Source of the DNA: Parus major | Lineage: Eukaryota > Chordata > Aves > Passeriformes > Paridae | Length of the DNA stretch: 64,000 nt | NCBI RefSeq assembly: GCF_001522545.3 | Contig: NC_031771.1 | Coordinates: 29,407,614-29,471,613 of the forward strand | Direction of reading: 5' to 3' | Shown: positions 12,705 through 25,845 of the stretch, piece after piece | Position numbering within the stretch: the stretch's first letter is position 1 | How the letters are laid out: each line of letters opens with the position of its first letter | Notes under the pieces: generated by a model | What the model was told of the DNA's origin: nothing | Seen by the model: the letters and a program-made list of their open reading frames with translations, nothing else | The model's database searches: none | Made by a program: the position numbers and the translations under genes

Positions 12705-15700
12705 TATAATTAAAAATACCCCTACCAAGCACATAATACTTTTTGCAAAAAAGATTATCTTGGGCTCTGCAATGTCAGTTTTGTGTATTTTGAGCTGCAC
12801 CTGACATTAGCACTGGACTACACAGCGCAGCCTTGGAAAGCAAAAGTAAACATTACAATTTTTTTTTCTTTCAATCATCATTACTCTGAAAAAGTTAAAG
12901 ACTCCAAAAATCATTTGCTGTAGCCCAATATGGCATGGCAAATAAAGAACAATTAACTAACCACTTGTGTATAATCAATTAAAAATAGTCACCAAATGAA
13001 AATATATCGTGTTAAATCTTCAATTTACATAAAAAGTTGTGTAATCCAAAGTGCCATTTGTAGAGGCATTATAGTGCCAAAGAATTGTAAATGTCCAATA
13101 AAAATGCTCAAGTTCATGTAATATACCATATGTGAACACTACAGATCACCACAGTTACATTGTTCCAAAAGTTCTGAACTGAATGCATTTATTCTTAATA
13201 AATGTGTGAAAGATTTCCAATAAATATTTAAAATAATTTTGGTGGGAGTTTTGAGGTTGTTTTGGTTGGTTGGTTGTTTTTTTCTTAACTTCTGCACTGT
13301 AGTTCTAATACCACAGAATTGCAAATTGGCTTTTGTTGCTGAGAAAAGTCAAGGAACGAGATGCCTTTTTTTAGAATTCAGTTAATATTTTCAAATAACC
13401 CTCCCTCTGGTGATGACTTTGTGTTAGTGGCTACAAAGACACATTGTTTACATCACCAGAGGTTGACAGGTTTCTCATTTCTTCTTTTTAAAAGAAACCT
13501 TGTCAAGAACTTTTGAAAAACCATTTCTCTTTTGGGGACAGTTGCTATCAAGCTAGTTGCAAATTTTCCCATTTCATTCATGCTTTTGGTTAGTCCAAAT
13601 AAAAAAAATTCTCCTACTAACCTTTGGAAACATGGGTTATGACATTAATTTGTATAAGCTACACACTTAGGCAGTATATGTGCAGAATCCAAAACAGTAC
13701 AAGAATTGCTGTTTCTAAACATATTTCAAAATGATGTCATAAGTATTTTGAGGATTTGTTGGTCTTTAGACCAACATTAGGTCCATTGTGCAGGAAAACA
13801 ATATTACTCAACAGAAATGGAGAAATACTATAGGGAGAAAATGGAGAAAGAAGAGATATATTTTAAAAAGTCGAGGGAGTAGGCAGAAAATTAATACATG
13901 CAATTTAAAAAAAAAAAGGAATACGATAAATGAAAATTCAGAGATAAAGGAACCCAGGAAATGAGATGACGTATTTTTAGCAAGTCCAAATATTATCTGC
14001 ACTAATGAGCACTCGACAGAAAAAGGTCTAACTGTCTTTCTTGGAAATGAGAGTGAACTCAGAGAATGGGACTGCAAGGAAACCAACAGAAATGTTTGTC
14101 AATTGAGGAGCACAGCCAGTCTTAGTGCTTTTATACAATGTGCTGTATCCCCTGCAGTCACAAGGAAAAGGGATGTAGTTGTGGTGAGTGAAGGATATGA
14201 ATAATACTTTATATAATTCCTTAAATGATCCTTTTGTGCCATGAAGATTTATTTCTGAAGTCAGTATTAGAGCTACACTTATCTAAAAGGATGGAAGAAA
14301 TATTTGTTTTCTTGGCTGTTACTCCTAGGTTGAACCATTTTTGGTGTTGCTACTCAATCTGCATAATAGGATGAAACTCTTGCAGGGAACAGGGACATAG
14401 CACCACTACTCCATAAGAAATTACTAAAAGATTACTCAATGTCCACTTCTGTTAGGATCTGAGATGACCTGAGATTGATCCTTTAAGGTGAAAGGAAGTT
14501 TAGTAAATTAATACTGCTATTACCTCCAAAGCTAAATTTTTAGGAGCTCTGTAATTATATAGAATATTATTTTTATGTCAGTTGTTACTCTAAATGAGTT
14601 CTTTTAATGAGAAGATACATAACCTCTGGCAAGATGGAAAGGGATTTCTTAGTCCACTATCTGCTTTCTCATTGATTTGCAGCATAAAATGCAAGACAGT
14701 AAAAAGTAAACTCCAACCCATTCATGTCAGACGTAAAAAGCAACAATTCCCACTGTTCCTTGCCACAGTACACTCAGCAGTTTTGATAATTATTATGATC
14801 ATGTAACGTTTTAGTATTCAAATTAATTCTGCTAATTATGTGACATCATTGGGATATGATCAATTACCCTTCAGCATGCCCTGCACTTGTCTTAGACCTA
14901 TGGAACACCTTGTAATTATCAGCTCTGCTTTTTGCTGCACCAAGACACTGGAAAAAACCATGGTTGCTGATTATAAAATGTGTGCGTTGGATTTTTCTGA
15001 AGTGGAAGATCTTTCAGGAAAAAAATAGCACCTCAGTTGTACTGGTTCCTTTTATAGATTCACTCCACATGATTTCCACAACAGATGAAGGATGTTGAGT
15101 CCCCAGATTATACACTTTCCACTAACTTTAACAATAGTTTCTAGCACTTAATGTTTGCTTGTTTCCAGTTTTCTCTGGAGAAAACTGTCAAGAGATGGAG
15201 ATCAATACTTCATGCTCCTCAGCACCCCTCATGTTTAGTTTTTCATCCTTTTCTAACTCATTATTAGCCTTTCTTCTCCTTGATCATTTGGCATTAATGC
15301 ATAACTTTTGTCATAGTCAAGACACGCTTCTGTTGTGAGCTACTATGAAAAACAACTGATGGAAAAAGCACCCTCTCGGTACTAGCACCAAGATATGCTC
15401 AGTCAAAGTGACTTTTTTCTTTTAGGTGCTACTCTTCCCAACAAAGAGATACCTCTATCATCTCTAATGGCCAGTAGTAAAAACTGCAACACTAACCCAC
15501 ATCCAAGTGTGTTGTGCTGCAATGCAAAGATTCCATTTGTGATTCATTATGAATATATTTTTGTTGTGACTGCCTAATACTTTGCTTGGTCTTGACTAGG
15601 TTTCATGTGATGGGTATAACTTTCTGTTTGCATTACCTTTATGTGTTCTGTGTCATTGTATTACATTTTCTCTGTAATGGTATTAATTAAGAGAAATGCA

Positions 15701-16475
15701 AATTAAAACAGTCAAGGTTTTTTATCATTAAAGTAATAAGGAGATTAACTCTTCTAAGTGATCTAGAAGGAATGCTTCTCAGAATATATTCTATGGTAAG
15801 CAAAATAGTGCATATAAAATCAGTCTCAGAACTTTTATTTTTCTGCAGCTGTTACAGTTTTGAGGCTGTTTCTGTCACATAATAAGCTGCAGTATGTATA
15901 CTTTCTTCGAGTAAATAAAACTATGGTTAATCCCTACGCTCTTCAGACTTCATTAAATAGGATTTTTATACTTGTACTGGACTGTGTAGTCCTAAAGAAC
16001 ACTTAGCAGCTCAAATTCCAGCAAAGAGCTCTTATTAATAAAGACCACAAAAGAGAATCCATTCATGATATCAAGGTTTCAGAATTCAAATCAAGTAATT
16101 TATGAATTATTATTTGATAGTTATTGTGTTTGAAACAACTGCCACCTACTTCATCCTCTCCTAAAAAACAAGTTACTTGATTTCAGAGTGATGAACAAGA
16201 AGCATGTGATGACTTATTTTCCCTACATTCTTCCAGTGTTTCATGCTTGTTTTCTCTATGAAAAAGGCACCAGGAAAACATGACTGCTGTAGTTGTAAAT
16301 TGGCATTTGTATTTCTTTGTAAAATCTGTACCAGGAGAAACAGTATATGTTCTAGGTTAAAAAATTAATCACTGTGCCTAGAAATCAGATAGATGCATTA
16401 GCACAACACTGTGCTTGAATAAACCCTTCTTAGAGCCATGACATAGCACCTAAGAAATGTATTTAATATTCATAC
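12705..16475. other. AT-rich non-coding stretch, no gene seen
   Basis: No coding region or nameable interspersed repeat. It includes a (GGTT)n/T tract at 13252-13282. The short open frames have no family signature. Confidence 0.55.
13252..13282. repeat. (GGTT)n / T-rich simple repeat
   Basis: GTTTTGGTTGGTTGGTTG followed by a T run. Confidence 0.8.
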
Positions 16476-16545
16476 AATAATAGAATTGTTATGCCTGGAA
16501 AAGGCCTCTAAAATTATTTTAGATTACCTAAGATCCTGACACCTT
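16476..16545 (-). mobile_element. Possible CR1 3'-end fragment
   Basis: Read on the - strand, the block ends in a weak 'ATTCTATTATTG' and is preceded by a segment like CTTAGAGG.CTTTTCCA, which resembles the CR1 3' end 'GATCTTAGAGGTCTTTTCCAACC...ATTCTATG'. Similarity is short and diverged. The DNA to its right (16546-17200) is not CR1 that I recognise, so this may instead be the edge of another element. Confidence 0.35.
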
Positions 16546-18864
16546 CTTGGGGGGACATGCCCTAATTCCCACATTGGGAGCCATCCCCAGGCTTTTCTCT
16601 AGCACTCCTGGTTTTTTATCCCCTTCTCCTTTTAAATCTAGCTTAAAATGCTCAGTGGGACATGCTAATTCTCAAGCAAAGATCTTTTTTTCCCTTTGAG
16701 ACAGCAGTATCCAGTCTGTCATCAGCAGGCCTGGTGTCATGTAAACTGACCCATGATCAAAAAAACCAAAAATGCTGTTAGTAACAGCTGTTCATCTGTA
16801 CGATGTTCTTGTTTCTTCTCCCATCATTGCCTGCAATTGACAAGATAGAGGAGAACACTGCTTGTGATCCTGATTCCCCAGCTAGTCATTCCAAGACCCT
16901 GAGGTCTCTATTCATTGTCCTCAAACTTCTTAATGTGACTTCATTGCTGCCCACCTGAACAAACAGTAATGGATAATAAATCACACCAGACTGGAGAATT
17001 TCTTGGTGATGTTTCTTACCCAGATTCCAAGGAGTTTGTTCAAATTGCTATACTGGAGCCTCTGTTTCTCGGAATCACTGATGACAACTTCTCTTTTTAT
17101 TCTTAACAGAAGTGGAATGTTCTACAGAAGATGGAAAAATACCAAAAAAACCAGAACAGTCTGGAATTCTCTGTATATTAACAAAACTGGATCTCCAAAT
17201 TCATTAATCTGAATTGTGTCTGTGATTTGTTCCTCCTGAAGAAACAGATATGCTTCTCAAAATTGCTACCCAATTAACATGTAGAAAGGCCCCTGAATAT
17301 TCAAAAATCTCAGCTAGAGGACTGACAGTCTTTGATGGAAAGGTCAGTTTACAATTGAGAGATTTTTTTTTTTCCCATTTCTGTGCAATAGCCCATAATG
17401 AATGAGCAAACTGTGTTTCAGGATTGGAGCTCAACTGGAACACAGAAATTAATTGTGCCAATCAGTCAGCAAGTAGCAACCTGTCGCAAGTGCCTGCACA
17501 TATTAACTATGAAATGAGTCAAAAGAATAAATATTCTGCGTGAAAACCTTCTGAGAGCATAGCACAGTTATGTTTACTTCCAGTAAAATTCACAGCACAG
17601 CTGTATTTGTTGTGCCAAACAGAGATAGAAGTCTAAAGCCAAAATTGGATTAATTAAGCAAGGGTTGTAGGATTACCACAGGCTGATCCCAGCATAACAA
17701 ATGAGAGGATGCTTCCAGTTCTTCCTGTGTGCTGGCCAAAATAATTGCTCTGTAGCAGGCTGTACTTGGAAAGACAGCTCTGAAGGCCATGCTATTTGGG
17801 TAACCTTTTACAATTAAGCCACAAATTAATCTGCTTGTTAATGTTTGTCATCATGGAAAGACACTTTAAAAATCCTAGATACATTACTGCTGCCCACTAC
17901 AACCATCTGCAACAATCAGCTCCTTGGAATAAATGTTGAACTAGTGCATTTTGAGCTAAGGCCATGCTGAAAATTAATGGCTTGGAAAGGCTGTGGGTCT
18001 TATCCATTTTATTATATATAGTGTGTTAACCATGTACATATGGTATTATTCATGTATTAAAATCATTCTAATGAAGTAAAATTACTGAGATAAGTATTGA
18101 ATTCTCTGTTTCTGTTGATGGAGAATGGCTGAGCTACCACCACCCCTGCTGACAAACCATTGTTGCTCAGAGGAAACAAACCAAACAAGAAAAATAGAAT
18201 CACCAAAACTGCATTCCAAGGAAATGAATATAAGAGATGAAAAGCTTGAAACTAAGAGACACAAAAATCCCTCTTTGAAGAAGTGGGGAGACTTAACCCA
18301 GGATCCATGAGACAGAACCCCAGGCAGACAGACTCTGTCTCAAAGGAAGCTTCTTAACAATTGCACAGCAAAACCTCAGGACTCATTACAGAAGGACAAT
18401 AGACATCCATCCCCAAGTTTAAAAGTTTATCTAAGCCAGATCTCAATTGCATTGGATGAGACAAAACAGGAAGGAAAGCCAAGATGATTTTTTTCTTGTA
18501 TATATGGATAATTTTGCTATTTATTTTTACTCTTCATCACCCAGTTTTCCACCTCATTATTAAGACCACAATCTTTTGATTTGCTAAAATAATTCTGGTT
18601 TGATTTTAACCATAGAACACTTTATGACAGAAGAGAAACTAGGTGAAGGCAATAAATTTGCAGCACTTTTCCCCAGAGTCAATAGATAGAAATCAAATGG
18701 TGTATACCTATCACATGTATGTACAACATTAAAATATTTAAAAATCTTATGTTGTTTGAAGAATTGCATATTTTTTCTTAAATACTGCTACCTGTACCTA
18801 AACAAGAACTCTGATTAAGACCTTATTCTGAGAAAGGCTTACAGCTTCTTAACCACTACAGAAA
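16546..18864. other. Non-coding stretch with a moderate-GC unidentified block
   Basis: From 16546 to about 17200 the sequence is richer in C and G than its surroundings (for example near 16550-16620 and 16720-16760), suggesting an old interspersed repeat I cannot name. From about 17640 to 17990 there is a phrase-rich, TTAAT-containing segment that could be a conserved non-coding element. The rest is plain AT-rich DNA. No gene is recognisable. Confidence 0.45.
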
Positions 18865-18981
18865 ATCATAGAACCAATATATTATCCTGAATTGAAAGGG
18901 ACCCAAAAGATCATCAAAGTACCGCTCCTGACCCTGCCCAGGATCAGCCCAAAAATCATGCCATGTGCCTGAGAGCATTTT
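18865..18981 (-). mobile_element. CR1 LINE 3'-end fragment
   Basis: On the - strand it reads CTCTCAGGCACATGG..., then CCTGGGCAGGGTCAGGAGC, then a GATGATCTTTTGGGTCCCTTTC-type segment (shortened here), and ends in TTCTATGATTTTCTG. This is the CR1 3' untranslated end. The CTCTCAGGCACATGG block also occurs in the CR1 at 5283-5951, so the two copies belong to the same or neighbouring subfamilies. Only about 115 bp was inserted or has survived. Confidence 0.88.
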
Positions 18982-21841
18982 CAATGCACTAGAAATACAA
19001 ATGGAGAAGAGGCACCTGGAAAGGAATGTGCATGAACATGGTCAGAATGCTATCTGCACTTCAAGCATCCCTTCCTGGGAGCATATGCTTCATTGAAAGA
19101 ATCATGCAATACTATAAACAAATAGTCTTTTCGTTTTTTCACTCAGTGAAAGATTCATGAAGCCTAAAATCTTCCATCAGGACAGTGAATACTACTACTG
19201 CCAAATGTTTATCAGGGTGAAAAAAAAAAATCTGGAAAACTTGAGCACAGTACTGAGAAGGGCTGTGTAGTTTTTAGAACAAAATATTTTGTGGCAGATG
19301 TAGAGTCAAGCTTCATCCAACATTAAGAGCTGTCAGTGAGACTGAAGGGAAAAAAAAGTAAGAAAAAGGTGGGGGAAAGGAAAAGGAGAACTATTATATG
19401 GTTTAATATTAATTAGAAATCAACCAGAAATTCCTTATGTAAGAGTTGTTTGAAGCATTATAATAGTGATTAAAAGGCTTAACTGCAATTTTGAATAAAG
19501 GGATCTAAAAAGGTAACAAGGGTGATTTCTTTGCTTTTATAAATGAAACCAAGTGTCAAACAACATTGACTCTAACACCCAGTGTCTGAAACATTAAAAA
19601 CAGTTTTATGGAAGACCAGAGCTCAGGGTTGAACTACATGGGGTTTTCATAGTTAGCACTGAAAGATGACTCTAATTAGCAAGGCTAATAACTGTAACTG
19701 TTCAGGTACAAGTTTGATATGCTGACATCCACTGGTATAAAATAATTCACAGATTTAAGCTAAAACTTATCAGGACTCAAGAAAGAAGGAAAGACAAATC
19801 AACTACAGGACTTGTGATATTTCAGAATATACAGTGAAAAAATAGAAAGGCAAAAAGAAGGTCCCAGAGCCATCAGTAAAAGGATAGGACAATGTTCTGA
19901 TTCCATAACTTCTTCAGTAAAAGAAGAAAGCTAAATTCAGATCAAACATCTGAACTTTATAGTGCAGTTTGTAAATAGACAAAGCTTTGCACTGCAGTTA
20001 AATGACAGTAGCTGCAATGTCTTTGACGGCCTTATTTCATCTATGTTAGTAGACAATGTTCTAGCTAGATTGTGAAGTCAGATGTGGAATCACTCTCACA
20101 GTGCCAGGGTCCAGAAATATCATGCAAGTGCTCAATTTTAATGTCTATTTAAAATTGCCTACAATAAGCAAGAATTGAATCAAACAAGGAGTATTTGAAA
20201 TTTAGTTAACATAGGATCCTGCATTTCTAAGAAGCATAGAATGAGTGCTATGGGTTTTGAGCATAATTAACACCAAGTGAAAGAGCAGGGAGCTAAATCT
20301 CCATGGACATAATTTAATATTTATCAAGATATACTTTATCTTTAGTTGTAAGAAACTAAGCATGTAGGAAGCTAGTTTGCACTAGAAACAATTTCCCACC
20401 TGGAATTCATTGGGGAATCAAATGTAGAATTTCATCTCCCAACAGAGATTCTACATCATTATAGCACCTGAGACTGCTTCGAGTGCATCTGTAGTCTAGT
20501 GTGACAACTAAAGTAAATTCATACACCCAAAATTGCTAACAAGTTGTTACTTAGGTTTTACAGCAGGGAAGATGGGAGGAGAATAAAATTATTCCAATTA
20601 AAGCATGAAAGAAATTATTTATGGACGTGATCAACTATCTTTTTGAAGTAGGTACATACAGAAGCTTGTGGGCTAATATGCTGAAGTGTTGGATGGAGAA
20701 AACCATAAATAAAATAAAACTCCCATCCCTGAATGCTAAAATGATGTAGTGCTCATGCAGTCATTTTGTAAAGCAACATGAGGATAAATGCTAGTGCACA
20801 GCCAACATATCTTTGTAGTAATTACTAGAGACAGGACAGAAATAGATAGTGATTATGACAGAGTACAAACGTACAACTTGATGCACAGATTTTGGAAGTG
20901 AAAAATCTAGTTTTCACCTTTGTAGCAAAATTATTTTAGGAGTTGTATTGCAAGCATTTTCAACAAAAAACTTCTCAGTTGATCAAAACTCTGCAATAAT
21001 CCCCACATGATAAATTGAGACCAATAAAATGGTCAAGAGCAGCAGAAGATGGTTCAAACAGAACATACTTTAAAGTATATTTATGTACAAAGAATAAACA
21101 ATCAGCATATTGCATTAAAGATGTATGACTGACAGAGAACTTGAAGATAGCAAATAAGTCACTGAATAAGATGACTTGCCACAGGCTCTTAAAAATAAGT
21201 TCTATTCCTGGAAAGAGTACTTGGGAGATAGATTTGAAGTATTATTTTATTTATCCCAGGGGTTTTAAATATGACATCAGGTCCACAGTCCAGACTGTAA
21301 AAGGCATATTTCTGAGGTGATGTGTAACATGTAGCACAGATGTAACAGAGATGAAGCAAAAAGGGCACCTTAACAAATTAGGCATAATTCAGATCTACCA
21401 GAGTTTGGATAAAGTCAGATCTCCAAGGCTGGCTGAAGAGGAAAGCATAAAATGAGAATAAATAGTATCATCAGTGGTATAAACCTGAGAGGGGATTGTG
21501 TACTGAGGAATCTGAGCTATCATTTTGTCCATAATGTGATATCAGAGCTATTTTCCTTCGTGGGGAGTACATCTTTTACTAGAGGGACACAAGAAAACAA
21601 ATGCCTATACAAAAGATGAAGGGCTAAACTGTAAAACAACAAAGCAAGTGCAGGTTAAAAAAATCAAAAATATGGAAGCAGGACTAAACCTTTACTCTCT
21701 GTATGTTTATTTGAATGCTATCACCCTATCTCAAGAAAAGCAAACCAAAACACACTTCCATGGTAAAAAATCCATCTAGTTTCACAAAGCTTCCATCCCT
21801 TTTCATTATTACCCAGCATGCAATATATAAAATATTTTGAG
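18982..21841. other. AT-rich non-coding stretch, no gene seen
   Basis: No recognisable gene or repeat. Scattered A-rich runs (for example 19218-19228). Some segments have an older-LINE feel, but nothing can be supported. Confidence 0.5.
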
Positions 21842-21992
21842 AGCAGCCTGGCCTTACTGAAGTCAGTGGGAAATTTGAAATTGTCTTCAGAGGAGCCAGG
21901 ATGAAAATCAGCAGTCCCGTTGATTTCAGCAAGACTATTAATTGTTTGAGGCTATGCACAAACATGAATCTTCCAAGAAGCAGGGCTTTGAA
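21842..21992. mobile_element. Ancient amniote L3/CR1-type 3' fragment
   Basis: The block opens with 'agcctggccttactgaagtc' and contains 'gaggagccaggatgaaaatc', matching the old amniote LINE phrase in which CCTGGCCCCACTGAAGTCA and GACTTCAGTGGGGCCAGGAT face each other. It continues with 'cgttgatttcagcaagacta' and '...ggctatgcacaaacatgaat', like that family's 'CATTGACTTCAGTGGGACTA...TAAGCATGTGCTTAA'. The agreement of several ordered phrases makes chance unlikely. Strand is left open because I am not certain of the reference orientation. Confidence 0.6.
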
Positions 21993-24900
21993 CAATTCAG
22001 TTGTGCATATTTACGAACTGAGAAAAATGTTTTAAATTTGGCTGCAACACTGGCATGAACTTCAAATGAAATTAAGTGCACTATTTCATTATGTTGAACC
22101 TCAGCTATATGCAGTTTAACTGAGATGAGCGTTCTGGATCAGCAGGTGTGAGTCCCCTGCTGCTAAATAAATTTAGATGAGTAAAAGCAAGAGCAGCATC
22201 TGGCAGCAGAGCTGAGGAGCTGTGTGTGCTCTAGCTCTGCACTAGGGAGCCTGAGCAGACAGGGAACCATCCTTCAGGCCCAGATTCTGGTTTCAAGACC
22301 CGCAGTTTTCAGTGTCCTCCTTTTTATGGAATAGGAAAGAGGGGACATGTCCAGACTGAGAGAAGATCTCAAGGTGTCTAGGCTGTTTGTTTCTAGACAA
22401 GGTATTTCCTTAAATGCTCAGGTTCTTTTCAGCTTACATGGAACAGCCTAATTCCTTCAGCTGCACAGTCAAAGGCACCAAGGGGAGATTCCAGAAGCAG
22501 CACATTGCGAGACATTCTCCATAATGGAATAACTCTACATACCACTTTGCTTCCACATAAAAGACAAACCCAAAAAATGTAGAGGTTCAAATTTTACCTT
22601 ATGTTAGTTACAATTATTTTTTGTTCTTGTTTGTGTGTGTGTATATTAAAAAACGGAAAGTTTTTTACATTCGAAATTGCAACCTGTTCTAACATTGCCA
22701 AGATTTGTCTTTTTAAATTTTGTATCTGGTTCACCCAAGCAAATTTCATTTTCTGCCAAATAAATTCAAACTGAGAACTAAGAAAGAAACAAACTGTAAA
22801 AGTTAGTAACACCTAAGTGGTAGAGCTTAAATGCCAGGTAAATGCATTCCAAGTACAAAATGTACTCAGGCAACTCTCAATTCATAGAAAAATGCTCTTT
22901 TGTTTTTTCTTTATTAAATAACCATTACTATCCAAAAAATTTGGATCTGCTTATTTTTTTAAAATACATTTTATCATCACAAGCTGAGGAGACTGCAGAA
23001 ATGTGTTTGAGGGGGAGTCTGGGATTTGTTGTTTGGGTTTCTTTCTGCAGATTTGTTTGTTTAGTTCCTTTGACATGTGGTAAATAAAAGAATTAAATAC
23101 AAATGATCCTTCTCCACTCTTCTGTTTAGTGGCCTACTCCAAACAGTGAATATACTGGGCATGACATACACAGCTGCTTTTTCCAGTGCACAAGGAAAAC
23201 ATAAAATTGCCCTTGTACAAATAACACTTCCTTTTAAGGCTGTATGTTAACTACAGCAATCTGATTTGCAACCACCAGTCTATAACTTGTCTAATCAACT
23301 CTCAAATGGATATTAGATCCAATTCACTGGCTGGCTCTTTTCCCTTCCTATAATTTCTTCTGCAGCTGGTCCCTTAGTTCTGTAACACTATCTACAGATA
23401 GAAAGTAAATATTTAAAATCATTAGGTTTTCAATTCTACTGGACAATACCAGTTGTACTGTCACTATTTAACTTTAGTTTTTCATGATTTTATTTACTTA
23501 AACTATACCTTTTTTACATAATTTATATTTCACATAAATCCTGTCATCAATACAGAGAAACACATAGCTAACATTTCTCAAAAATCCATGAGAGAAATTG
23601 AACAGAGTTGGCTGCTTTTTGTTTATCTCCACTTTATAATAAAGCTTTCATTAAAAAAAAAAAAAGGCACCCTTAAATCAAATACATTAAATGACTACAT
23701 TTTAGAAATTGTCTTAGTTTTAACAACAAAGAAAAATAATACTGAAATTTTTTTCAGTAAAAAATCAGAAAATATGTTTTGTAAATATGTTCTAATAGTT
23801 ATTTACCACAGTTCTATTTTTTTCCTGCCCAAAACTTATAATAGAATAAATCAAGTTCACCATATGGAAAAGTAACAAGTCCTCTATTTGTAATTATTGC
23901 TTGGAAAAGCAGATCAATTTAACATTAAAAGTTCAGTTCTTTAATAAAGACTTTTTGTAATTTTATCAGTGCCATATTCAATTTGTTTTAAAGGTATTTG
24001 GTGTTTTTTTTTGTATAGAGGACATTTGAAAGACTGACACTAGTAAAGGAGAAGAAATTTAATGAGGAAAGCATATTTTAAATTAATTTTTCAGAATACT
24101 TAGGATAAATGAATCTCACCTTTATGGCGATTAACACCTGAGATATTATTTGGTTCCTAAGATATATTCAGCTATCCAGGGAACAGAAACTATATTTCAT
24201 TATTTAGATCATTGATCAAATAACAAAGATTCTACACATCAGGAGAAAAAACACTGAAGGAGGTCTTTATTGACAACCTAAATATTAATGTCTAATCATT
24301 AAGAATTCTGAAAAAGAACCTATTCTGGGGGGATATTTTTTTTTAATATATTTTCAGCTTGCTCACCAGAAAATACACACAGTATGTCTAATAATTTTAA
24401 TAATAAATATTTTTTTAGTTCACATTATGATCTCCAGGTAAAAATCTAGCATGTGATCCACTATGTGAATTTACCATCACGCTTCCTGCAGACCTGCCTG
24501 GAGCATCCTCCTCATTTTCTTCTTGAACTCATCTCCATACTGAAAACTAAGGGTAAGGAGCAGCAAAGACACCACCTCCTACCCCAGCAAGAGCTGAGGA
24601 CTGGCACAGCCAGGGCATCCTGAGGTTCACTGTACTCCTGCAGATAACAGGAACACTCATACATGCTTTGGAAGAACTGAGTCAAGGCTATCTGCTAGGG
24701 GGCTGCATCACTGTGAGCCAAGAGATTGAATTCAAACAAGTTTATGACAGAGCAACATCAAAGAAAGATGCTCAGGGTCTTCATTTTCAGATTTCATCTT
24801 GAGTATTTACTTGATCAGACATAAAGCAAAGCAGTCCAAGATTATGGAATACATAAAGATCTTAATCTTCCAGAAAGCTGAGAGTATTGGTGGAATTGCA

Positions 24901-25308
24901 TATTTGCCTTGGGTTTACAGTCTTCATGGGATAGCAAATTTTAACAGCTCCTAGACACACACAGTGGCTGGATGAACCTTTCCTCTATGATGTGGGTGTG
25001 TGGTACTTTAGGACTAAACCAAAACCTGGGCTATCTTCTCACCTTTGTATGTTCCAGGACAATTTTGCCTTTGCACTTGGATTTCCATACAGTGAGAAAC
25101 AGGGTGTAAATAGATAGATAAGAAAGAAATCAACATTAGATAGATTCATTAAACCCCTATAAACTGTGATTTTTATCCCACTTCTAAAGAGAATACGTTC
25201 ACTTCATAAAGTGTGCACCTTCTACCTAGTATTGTTAAGCACACAGGAAAAAACTAACCTCCAGAATGAGAACTTCTGAATTAATTGTATTCTATAGAAA
25301 TGTGTGTT

Positions 25309-25336
25309 TATATATATATATAAAACAATATATATT
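25309..25336. repeat. (TA)n simple repeat
   Basis: About seven TA units, a short interruption AAAACA, then TATATATTATT. Confidence 0.85.
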
Positions 25337-25778
25337 ATTTCTATGCATAAACATTCAGATTTTTTTCATAGTAATAATATTGTGGAGGAAAGGATAAAGA
25401 CAACTGCTCTTCTCCAGGTCTGAAAAAAATTGAGATGACAGCACAGAGACTGAGTTTATAGCATGTAAGACAACGTCTTGTGAAATAAGTGAACTATCCC
25501 TAAGCAAGCTGAAAGGGGACTGGAAGCTGTAATTGCACTAAGATGATGTGTCATGCTCCTGTGGCTATTTTTTCTCTTCATCTAAAGTCATTTGTATCTA
25601 TGATACCTCAAAATGCACACTGCATTCATACACTTGAAATTAACCTGAGAAAACTGTTAAGTTGCACAAGTACAGAAACATACTGGAGGGTGAGGTAGAG
25701 AGGGGACAAAGGGGAATGTGTGCATTTATCCATAAATTATTGGTGCATATGTTAGTGGTAGGTATGAAGTCACTTTGT

Positions 25779-25845
25779 AATTTTTTTTAAAAAATAATAT
25801 AATGTATTTTTTTTAAAAAAAATCATAGAATGTATTTTTTTTATA
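25779..25845. repeat. T8/A7-type tandem low-complexity block
   Basis: Three T8 tracts at about 25781, 25807 and 25833; the first two run directly into A6-A8. The phrase AATGTATTTTTTTT occurs twice. The T-run to A-run junctions are self-complementary. Confidence 0.75.

Noticed and set aside
12223..12804. Long open frames of 150-190 codons on both strands
   Set aside because: They exist only because the 373-bp run of N contains no called stops.
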